From the NCBI RefSeq assembly GCF_002154375.1, contig NZ_MUND01000296.1, positions 1-39,289 on the forward strand: a stretch of DNA of 39,289 bases, written 5' to 3'. The first letter of the stretch is position 1. Every line of letters starts with the position of its first letter. The position numbers were made by a program, and so were the translations under genes. The DNA comes from Streptomyces glaucescens. Lineage in GTDB: Bacteria > Actinomycetota > Actinomycetes > Streptomycetales > Streptomycetaceae. Shown piece after piece: positions 33,088-39,289 of the stretch. The notes beneath the pieces are model-generated. The model was not told where the DNA came from. It did not search any database and saw only the letters and a list, made by a program, of their open reading frames with translations.

Positions 33088-34362
33088 ATGAACCCACGCA
33101 GTCCACGGCGCCGCGCGGCCGCCGTCGTCGCGGCCCTCACCGCCTGCGCCGCTCTCACCGCGACGCAGGCGCAGGCCTCACCCACGCAGGACGTCATCAC
33201 CCCGGCCACAGAGTTCTACGTGGACCCGCACAGCAAGGCCGCGAAGCAGGCTCTCGTGGACTTCCGGAACGGCGACGTCGAGAACGCCGTGAACATGGCC
33301 AAGGTCGCGAGCTGGCCGCAGGCCGAGTGGTTCACCGAGGGGACGCCCGGCGAGGTGCGCTCCAAGGTGAGCAGGCTCGTCCATCGGGCCCGCGCCGTGG
33401 GCCGGACGCCCGTCCTGGTCGCCTACAACGTCCCGGGCCGGGACTGCACGCAGTACTCCAGCGGCGGAGCCGCGTCGTCCGCCGCCTACCGGCAGTGGAT
33501 CGACGCCTTCGCCGCCGGCCTCGGCGACAGCAAGGCGGTGGTCGTCGTCGAACCCGACGGCACGGCCCTCCTCCCCAAGGACTGCGGGCCCGCCGTGGAC
33601 CCGGCCGGCGAACTCACGGCCGCCCGGATCGCCGACCTCGCATACGCCGTCAGGACCCTGAAGGCGAAGCCCCGCACCGCGGTCTACCTGGACGCGGGCA
33701 ACGTCCAGTGGCGCCCCGTCGGTGAGATGGCGCAGCGGCTGCTGGACGCCGGGGTCCGGTACGGCGACGGCTTCGCGCTGAACGTGTCCAACACCCATCC
33801 CACGGACCACAACGCCAAGTACGGCACCTGGGTGGCGAAGTGCATGTGGTACGCCACCCAGGGCCCCGAGGAGGCGCGCGGCCACGCCGAGCGTTGCGCC
33901 GGCCAGTACTACTCGTCCGCCGCCCCCAACGACGGCACCCCCGGCAACGCCGTCTCCTCCACCGACCCCGCCACCTGGCGGTGGACCGACGCCTGGTTCG
34001 ACCGGAACGTGGGCACCCCGCCGGCCGGCGAGCTGCGTCACTTCGTGATCGACACCAGCCGCAACGGCCGGGGTGCCTGGACCCCGGAGCCGGGCAAGTA
34101 CAGCGGGGACCCGGAGATCTGGTGCAACGCGCCCGGCCGCGGTCTCGGCCCGCGCCCCACCGCCGACACCGGTGTCCCCCTCGTCGACGCCTACCTGTGG
34201 GTCAAGATCCCCGGTGAGTCCGACGGCAGCTGCACGCGGAACACCGGCGGCGCGATCGACCCCGAGTACGGCATCGTGGACCCGCCCGCGGGCACCTGGT
34301 GGCCCGATCAGGCCCACGCGCTGGCCCGCAATGCGGCACCGCGCCTGAAGTTCAACCGCTGA
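33088..34362 (+). CDS. Secreted GH6 cellobiohydrolase-like enzyme
   Basis: The product is about 424 residues. The signal peptide (RRRAAAVVAALTACAALTA) ends near QAQA-S, residue ~31. GH6 motifs: EFYVDPHS, YNVPGRDCTQYSSGG with the proton-donor Asp, VVVEPDGTALL, VYLDAGNVQWRP, FALNVSNTHPTDHNAKYG, IDTSRNGRG and LWVKIPGESDGSC. It is about 100 residues longer than its neighbour because of extra loops (MWYATQGPEEARGHAERC and SSAAPNDGTPGNAV), a feature of tunnel-forming exo-acting GH6 enzymes. It lacks a CBM. AGGAAG lies upstream of the ATG. It follows the first GH6 by 90 bp and probably shares its operator control. Confidence 0.92.
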   Translation: MNPRSPRRRAAAVVAALTACAALTATQAQASPTQDVITPATEFYVDPHSKAAKQALVDFRNGDVENAVNMAKVASWPQAEWFTEGTPGEVRSKVSRLVHRARAVGRTPVLVAYNVPGRDCTQYSSGGAASSAAYRQWIDAFAAGLGDSKAVVVVEPDGTALLPKDCGPAVDPAGELTAARIADLAYAVRTLKAKPRTAVYLDAGNVQWRPVGEMAQRLLDAGVRYGDGFALNVSNTHPTDHNAKYGTWVAKCMWYATQGPEEARGHAERCAGQYYSSAAPNDGTPGNAVSSTDPATWRWTDAWFDRNVGTPPAGELRHFVIDTSRNGRGAWTPEPGKYSGDPEIWCNAPGRGLGPRPTADTGVPLVDAYLWVKIPGESDGSCTRNTGGAIDPEYGIVDPPAGTWWPDQAHALARNAAPRLKFNR

Positions 34363-34456
34363 TCCCGGCCGGGGCCCTGGGTTTCCGGGGCCCTTGGTTT
34401 CCAGGGCCACGGTTCCCGGGGCCTTGGGGTTACTGCTGCTCCAACGATCGACCATT

Positions 34457-34472
34457 GTTCGACATTTCGTTC
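34457..34472 (+). promoter_or_regulatory. Candidate hemicellulase operator upstream of GH62
   Basis: GTTCGACATTTCGTTC shares GTTCGACAT with the GH43 site, with a CGTTC right half instead of CGAAC. It lies 86 bp upstream of the GH62 start. Confidence 0.5.
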
Positions 34473-34558
34473 AACAGAGCCCTCCCCCACCGGTGAGCTC
34501 CGCGCGCCGCCCCGCCGCCCGGTCGCTCACCCGGCACTCAGCCAAGGAGAGTCCGTAC

Positions 34559-36103
34559 ATGACAGGCATGCACATGGCATATCCATCCCGACGGCCGAGG
34601 CGCGGCGGACGAACAGCGGTGCTGACCGCCGTGACCGCCTTGCTTGCGGCACTCCTGTCCACGCTCGGTGCCGCCGGGACGGCGCGGGCGGCCACCGTGG
34701 ACCCGAACGCGTGGTACGTGCTGGTCAACCGGGGCAGCGGGAAGGCGCTCGACGTGTCCGGCGCGGACACCGCCAACGGCGCGTCCGTCCAGCAGTGGAC
34801 CCGCAGCGACAGCGCCAACCAGCGGTTCCAGTTCGTCGACTCGGGCGGCGGCTACTACCGCCTGCGGGCCCAGCACTCCGGCAAAGTGCTCGACGTGTAC
34901 AACTACTCCACCGCCGACGGTGCGGGCATCGTGCAGTGGAGTGACCTGAACGGCACCAACCAGCAGTTCCGGCTGGCCGATTCACCGGACGGCCACGTCC
35001 GGCTGATCAACCGCAACAGCGGCAAGGCCGTCGAGGTGCAGGGCGGCTCCACCGCGGACGGCGCCAAGGTCGTGCAGTACGCCGACTGGGGCGGGGCCAA
35101 CCAGCAGTGGCAACTGGTCCGCGTCGGTTCCGGGAGCGGCGGCACACTGCCGTCGACGTTCCGCTGGTCCTCCAGCGGTGTCCTGGCCGGTCCGAAGCCG
35201 GACGCGCAGCACCCGCAGGCGCTCGCGATCAAGGACTTCTCCGTCGTGCGGCACAACAACCAGTGGCTGACGTACGCGACCACCGCCAGCCCCTCCGGCT
35301 GGGGACTGGTCCAGTTCAACTTCGCCGACTGGTCGCAGGCCGCCTCCGCACCGCACACCTACCTCGACACCGCGTCGGCCATCGGGCCCGGATACCGCGC
35401 CGCCCCGCAGGTGTTCTACTTCGCGCCGCAGAACCTGTGGTACATGGTCTACCAGACCGGTCCGCCCACCTACTCCACCAGCACGAACCCCGCCGATCCG
35501 CGCTCCTGGTCCGCGCCGCGCACCTTCATCTCCCAGGAGCCGCCCATCGTCACCCAGAACAAGGGCGACGGCACCTGGATCGACTTCTGGGTCATCTGCG
35601 ACACGGCCGACTGCCACCTGTTCTTCAGCGACGACAACGGCCACATCTACCGCGCCCAGACCAGCCTGGCCAACTTCCCGAACGGCTTCGGCAACACGCG
35701 GATCGTGCTGTCGGACACCAAGTTCAACCTGTTCGAGGCGTCCAACGTCTACAAGGTCGCGGGCAGCAACCAGTACCTGCTCCTCCAGGAGGCCATCGGC
35801 TCCACCGGCCGACGCTACTTCCGCTCCTACACCTCCACCAGTCTCACCGGCACCTGGACTCCCCTCGCCGCCACGGAGAACGAGCCCTTCGCGGGCCGCG
35901 CCAACGTCTCCTTCCCCGGCGGTGCCTGGACCCAGGACATCAGCCACGGTGAGCTGATCCGCGCGAGCAACGACCAGACCCTGACCATCGATCCGTGCCG
36001 ACTGCGGTACGTCTACCAGGGCATGGACCCCAACGCCGGCGGCGACTACCTCCGCCTGCCCTGGCGCATGGGTCTGCTCACGCAGACGAACTCCACCTGC
36101 TGA
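34559..36103 (+). CDS. Secreted CBM13-GH62 alpha-L-arabinofuranosidase
   Basis: The product is about 514 residues. A long basic signal peptide runs to about residue 44 (ARA-A). A ricin-type CBM13 (about 48-190) has NQRFQF, NQQFRL and NQQWQL repeat ends. A short Gly/Ser linker leads to GH62 (about 200-510): RWSSSGVLAGPKPDAQHPQA, KDFSVVRHNNQWLTYATT, YFAPQNLWYMVYQ, GTWIDFWVICD, NLFEASNVYKV and WTQDISHGEL. It would remove arabinose side chains from arabinoxylan. AAGGAG lies nine bases before the ATG. The same C-terminus is repeated in the GH10::GH62 scar. A strong terminator follows. Confidence 0.94.
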   Translation: MTGMHMAYPSRRPRRGGRTAVLTAVTALLAALLSTLGAAGTARAATVDPNAWYVLVNRGSGKALDVSGADTANGASVQQWTRSDSANQRFQFVDSGGGYYRLRAQHSGKVLDVYNYSTADGAGIVQWSDLNGTNQQFRLADSPDGHVRLINRNSGKAVEVQGGSTADGAKVVQYADWGGANQQWQLVRVGSGSGGTLPSTFRWSSSGVLAGPKPDAQHPQALAIKDFSVVRHNNQWLTYATTASPSGWGLVQFNFADWSQAASAPHTYLDTASAIGPGYRAAPQVFYFAPQNLWYMVYQTGPPTYSTSTNPADPRSWSAPRTFISQEPPIVTQNKGDGTWIDFWVICDTADCHLFFSDDNGHIYRAQTSLANFPNGFGNTRIVLSDTKFNLFEASNVYKVAGSNQYLLLQEAIGSTGRRYFRSYTSTSLTGTWTPLAATENEPFAGRANVSFPGGAWTQDISHGELIRASNDQTLTIDPCRLRYVYQGMDPNAGGDYLRLPWRMGLLTQTNSTC

Positions 36104-36124
36104 CCGAACGCCGCTGAGCAGCCA

Positions 36125-36161
36125 CGCGCCCCGCCGGACGACGCGACACCGGCGGGGCGCG
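36125..36161 (+). terminator. Terminator after GH62
   Basis: A perfect 13-bp stem (CGCGCCCCGCCGG at 36125-36137 with its complement at 36149-36161) has an 11-base loop. It lies 22 bp after the GH62 stop. Confidence 0.8.
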
Positions 36162-36301
36162 CGTCACCGGTCAGGAGTGGGGCGGTGGTGGCGGCACGGT
36201 GGGCGGACCGGCGGTGGTCCGGGCCGGACCAGCGGGGCCGGTGCCGTTCCCCGGCCCCGCGCACCCGGCCCGACGGGCGCGCCGTACCCCTGTGTGCGGT
36301 G

Positions 36302-37024
36302 TCAGCTCGTCGCGCGTACCGCGTCGCGGATGAGGTCCGCGACCTCCCTCGGCCGGGAGACGGCGACGGCGTGGGAGGCGCCCACCAGCTCGACGGTCGT
36401 GGCACCGGCGCGCTGGGCGCCGAAGCGCTCCACCTCCGGGTTGATCGCCTGGTCCGCGGCGGCGACGAGAGCCCACGAGGGCTTGGTGCGCCACGCGGCC
36501 ACGGCCGCCTTCTCCTCGAAGGCGCCCGCGGCGAGCGGGCGCTGGGAGGCGGCCAGGATCCTGGTGACGTCGGCCGGGACGTCGGCGGCGAAGATCTCGG
36601 GGAAGGCCTCCTCCTGGATGGTGACCTCGACGGCCGGCTCGCCGCCGTCCACCGGGTACGTGGCCTGCTTCAAGTTGCTGACGAGGCGCGACAGGGGGAA
36701 GCGGCCCTGGAGTTCACCGAGGCTCTCCCCCTCCTCCAGCGCGTACGCGGCGATGTAGACGAGGCCGGTGACGTTCTCCGTGGCGCCGGCCACGGTGATC
36801 AGGGCGCCGCCGTAGGAGTGGCCGACCAGGACGACGGGGCCGTCGATCTGGGCGGCCACGGAGGCGATGTAGGCCGCGTCCGACGCCAGTCCGCGCAGCG
36901 GGTTGGAGACGGCGACCACGGGGATGCCGTGGCGCTGGAGTTCGGCGACGACCCCGGACCAGCTGCCGCCGTCGGCGAAGGCGCCGTGGACGAGGACGAC
37001 CGTGGGAGTGGGCTGGGTGGCCAT
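36302..37024 (-). CDS. Alpha/beta hydrolase
   Basis: The product is about 240 residues, cytoplasmic, full length. Motifs: oxyanion-region HGAFADGGSW near 13, nucleophile elbow VGHSYGGALI near 67-75, and the late His in GASHAVAVS. It fits the broad group of plant-esterase-like and salicylate-esterase-like hydrolases that act on small esters. The substrate cannot be assigned. It lies 39 bp downstream of the GDXG-type hydrolase gene on the same strand, so the two are probably one operon. AGGAG lies about ten bases before the ATG. Confidence 0.85.
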   Translation of the reverse strand: MATQPTPTVVLVHGAFADGGSWSGVVAELQRHGIPVVAVSNPLRGLASDAAYIASVAAQIDGPVVLVGHSYGGALITVAGATENVTGLVYIAAYALEEGESLGELQGRFPLSRLVSNLKQATYPVDGGEPAVEVTIQEEAFPEIFAADVPADVTRILAASQRPLAAGAFEEKAAVAAWRTKPSWALVAAADQAINPEVERFGAQRAGATTVELVGASHAVAVSRPREVADLIRDAVRATS

Positions 37025-37063
37025 GGGTGTTCTTCTCCTGGTTCGGTGGGGTGGGCGGCCGGG

Positions 37064-38035
37064 TCAGCCGGCGTGCAGGGCGGTGCGCAGGGTGGTGGCG
37101 GCGAGGGTGATGGCGGCCTCGGCGGCATGGGTGGTGCGCAGGGCGTCGAGCATGACGAAGTCGTGGATGACGCCCTGGAACCGGACGGCGGTGACGGGGA
37201 CGCCGGCGGTGCGGAGCCTGTTCGCGTAGGCCTCGCCCTCGTCGCGCAGGACGTCCGCCTCGGCGGTGATGACCAGGGCGGGCGGCAGACCGGTGAGCTG
37301 CTCGGCGGTGGCGCGCAGCGGGGAGGCGGTGATCTGGGCGCGCTCGGCCTCGTCGGTGGTGTACTGGTCCCAGAACCACCGCATGCCGTCGCGGCGCAGG
37401 AAGTAGCCCTCGGCGAACTGGTGGTAGGAGCCGGTGTCGAAGCTCGCGTCGGTGACGGGGTAGAACAGCACCTGCTGGACCGGCCGGACGTCGCCGCGCT
37501 GCTTGGCCATCAGGGTCAGCGCGGCGGTCATGTTGCCGCCCACGGAGTCACCGGCCACGGCCAGCCGGGAGCCGTCGAGGTTCCTGGCCGCACCCTCCTG
37601 GACGACCCACCGCGCGACGGCGTAGTTCTGCTCGATGGCGACCGGGTAGCGGGCCTCGGGCGAGAGGTCGTACTCGGGGAAGACCACGGCCGCGTTCGCG
37701 CCCACGGCGAGTTCGCGGACCAGGCGGTCGTGCGTGTGGGCGTTGCCGAACACCCAGCCCGCGCCGTGGATGTAGAGGATCACCGGCAGGGTGCCCTCGG
37801 CGCCGGCGGGCCTGACGATGCGGGCGCGGACGCTGCCGGTCGGGCCGCCCTGGACGGTGATCCACTCCTCGTCGATCTCCGGCTTGGGGGTGTCGCCGGA
37901 CTGCACCTCGTCGACCGCCTTGCGGCCTTCGGCGGGCGGCAGCTGGAACAGGTACGGCGGGTTGGCGGTGGCCTCGGCGAACGCGGCCGCCTGCGGTTCC
38001 AGCACCGGACGCACCGGCTCCACAACATCGGACAT
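37064..38035 (-). CDS. HSL-family (GDXG) lipase/esterase
   Basis: The product is about 323 residues, cytoplasmic. The oxyanion motif is HGAGWVFG (family HGGGW), the nucleophile lies in AGDSVGGN (GDSxGG), the Asp in TAEADVLRDEGE, and the His in GVIHDFVML. This is the hormone-sensitive-lipase-like family IV of bacterial esterases, which act on short-chain esters. AGGAG lies six bases before ATG 38035. It is the first gene of a two-gene operon with the hydrolase that follows. The 219-bp region to the right is divergent from the decayed DoxX gene. Confidence 0.9.
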   Translation of the reverse strand: MSDVVEPVRPVLEPQAAAFAEATANPPYLFQLPPAEGRKAVDEVQSGDTPKPEIDEEWITVQGGPTGSVRARIVRPAGAEGTLPVILYIHGAGWVFGNAHTHDRLVRELAVGANAAVVFPEYDLSPEARYPVAIEQNYAVARWVVQEGAARNLDGSRLAVAGDSVGGNMTAALTLMAKQRGDVRPVQQVLFYPVTDASFDTGSYHQFAEGYFLRRDGMRWFWDQYTTDEAERAQITASPLRATAEQLTGLPPALVITAEADVLRDEGEAYANRLRTAGVPVTAVRFQGVIHDFVMLDALRTTHAAEAAITLAATTLRTALHAG

Positions 38036-38254
38036 CGCACACTCCTGCATTCTCGTGGTGCGCCGGTCGCCCCGGCGGTCTCGTGAACGGGGCGCCGGCA
38101 CCGGCCGTGCTCCGCTGCCCCGTCACGCTAGGACCGTGTGGCACGGGGGAATTGACCGCCAGTGCACCGGCGGTGACCCCGCAGCGCACGGTGCGTCCGG
38201 TGCGCTGTCGGCACGCCTTTCGGTGCACTTCCGGGACACCCGCGCGCACCGTCC

Positions 38255-38503
38255 GTGGCCAAGGGCCTGTGGGTCCAGAACGACGGCTACGAGTATCCCC
38301 TCGTCCTGGTCGTCGTCGCCGCGACGCTGGCGCTCACCGGCCGCTGGTCCGCCGACCACGCGCTGGGCGTCACCCCTTGGCCGGTGCGGGTCTGTGCCGC
38401 GGCCCTGGTGCTCGGCCCCGTCAGCGGACTGCTCAGCCGGGTGGTGCTGCACCGCCCCACGGCGCCGGAGGGGACGCATCGGTATGCGCAAGCTGCTGAC
38501 TGA
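38255..38503 (+). pseudogene. C-terminal half of DoxX-family membrane protein
   Basis: The open frame encodes the last ~80 residues: AKGLWVQNDGYEYPLVLVVV, then RWSADHALGV, AAALVLGPVSGLL and a short tail. The Gly-Tyr-Glu-Tyr-Pro segment followed by two membrane helices is the end of a DoxX-like protein, normally ~150 residues with four helices. The first two helices are not found upstream, and the GTG at 38255 has no ribosome site. It is therefore a 5' truncated remnant. Confidence 0.62.
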
Positions 38504-39218
38504 CGCCGCCCGCACCCTGCTGCCGCCCCCCGGGGGACCCGCACGGTCCGCTGCCGCCGCTCATGCTCACGCTGACGGTGGTGACCGGCCTGGTCGACGC
38601 GGTGAGCCATCTGGCCCTGGGCCACGTCTTCGTCGCCGGCATGACCGGCAACGTGGTCTTCCTCGGGTTCGTCCTGGCGGGTGCCGAGGGCCTGTCCGCC
38701 CTCGCGTCCGTCGCCGCGATGGCCGCGTTCCTGGGCGGCGCGCTGGCGGGCGGCCGGTTCGGCACCCGCTTCGCGGCCCACCGGGCCCGGCTGCCGGCCC
38801 GGGCCTGCGCGGTGCAGCTGGTGCTGGTCGCGGTGGCCGTCGCGGCGGCGGCCGTCGCGCACGGCAGGTGACCACGGCGGTGCGCCACGTCCTGATCGTG
38901 GCCCTCGGGCCGGCGATGGGCCTGCAGAACGCGGTCGCCCGGCGGCTGGGCGTGCCCGATCCGACCACGACCGTCCTGACGCTGACGGGGCTGGCCGCGG
39001 ACTCCGGCCCGGCCGGCGGGGCGGCACCCCGGCCGGGGCGGCGGATCCTCTCCGTCCTCGCCATGTTCCTCGCCGCCCTGGGCGGCGCGGTGCTGCTGCG
39101 GTACACGGACGTCACCCTCGTCCTGGGAGTGATCGCCGTACTGCTGGCGGGCGTGTTCCTGGCCGTACGCCGTCACTCGTCCTCCGACGCGGCCTGGACC
39201 AGGCCCCCCTCCGGCTGA
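38483..39218 (+). pseudogene. Frameshifted DUF1275 (YoaK-like) membrane protein
   Basis: The ATG at 38483 begins MRKLLTDAARTLLPPPGG. Near 38540 the frame must change to reach LTLTVVTGLVDAVSHLALGH and FVAGMTGNVVFLGF, and again near 38868 to reach VLIVALGPAMGLQNAVARRL, DPTTTVLTLTGLAADS and LAMFLAALGGAVLL, ending at 39218. All three frames are used. The pieces together cover the usual DUF1275 family, a six-helix membrane protein of unknown function. Two frameshifts mean no full product unless they are sequence errors. Confidence 0.75.
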
Positions 39219-39234
39219 CGCCCACGGTATTACG

Positions 39235-39275
39235 GGGAGGGGAGCCACCGGGCGCGGCCCGTCCGCCCCTCCCCC
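39235..39275 (+). terminator. Terminator after DUF1275 remnant
   Basis: GGGGAGGGG (39235-39243) pairs with CCCCTCCCC (39267-39275) around a 23-base loop, 17 bp after the stop. Confidence 0.65.
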
Positions 39276-39289
39276 TCCCGACTCAGCCC

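Overview
The window is high-GC actinobacterial DNA and almost certainly a Streptomyces chromosome. Coding regions show extreme third-position GC, GTG starts are common, strong GGAGG-type ribosome sites are present, and the gene families are typical of that genus (HxlR/CPBP/two-component operon, DUF6278, CsbD, CspA, CebR-like LacI, secreted GH6, GH27, GH43 and GH62 enzymes). I see no tRNA, rRNA, CRISPR array or intact mobile element.

Layout. 1-4.2 kb (minus): a three-gene set of an unknown 490-aa protein, a MoxR-type AAA+ ATPase and a DUF2201/VWA metallopeptidase-like protein that runs off the left edge; the last two overlap by ATGA. 4.5-8 kb: an HxlR repressor divergent from a CPBP protease, histidine kinase and response regulator operon. 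8.2-15.5 kb: secreted or membrane proteins (gamma-glutamyltransferase, an unknown anchored protein, an X-Pro-peptidase-like hydrolase, an SGNH esterase) plus DUF6278. 15.5-18.3 kb (minus): PcaDC-like fusion, a metallo-beta-lactamase-fold hydrolase and exonuclease III, probably one operon. The PcaDC hydrolase domain has alanine at the nucleophile position.

18.3-21.4 kb is a decay zone: a shattered IS110-family transposase, the tail of a PP2C-type phosphatase and a stub resembling the start of a patatin-like protein. Small stress genes (a hydrophobic peptide, CsbD) and a YihY/BrkB membrane protein survive among them. 21.4-24.6 kb carries a ribonuclease J, a small unknown protein and a cold-shock protein.

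25-36.1 kb is a plant-cell-wall degradation island. It has a broken esterase-CBM2 gene, GH27 alpha-galactosidase-CBM13, GH43, a GH10::GH62 fusion scar, a LacI regulator, two GH6 cellulases and CBM13-GH62 arabinofuranosidase. All are predicted secreted except the regulator. Together they would act outside the cell on cellulose and on arabinose- and galactose-decorated hemicellulose. Two operator vocabularies are visible. CebR-type boxes (TGGGAGCGCTCCCA and two variants) lie between the regulator and GH6. A different motif, GTTCG-N6-CGARC or a variant, lies upstream of GH27, GH43 and GH62. 36.3-39.2 kb: two alpha/beta hydrolases in an operon, then two decayed membrane-protein genes (DoxX tail, frameshifted DUF1275).

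The most notable points are the shared hemicellulase operator, the CebR-type operator cluster, the GH10::GH62 deletion scar, the PcaDC protein without its serine, and the clustering of frameshifted genes in the right half, which could be real decay or sequence error. I did not find a convincing wholly new defence or biosynthetic system. The least understood intact genes are the 490-aa MoxR partner, the 249-aa anchored protein and the 119-aa protein at 23.5 kb.
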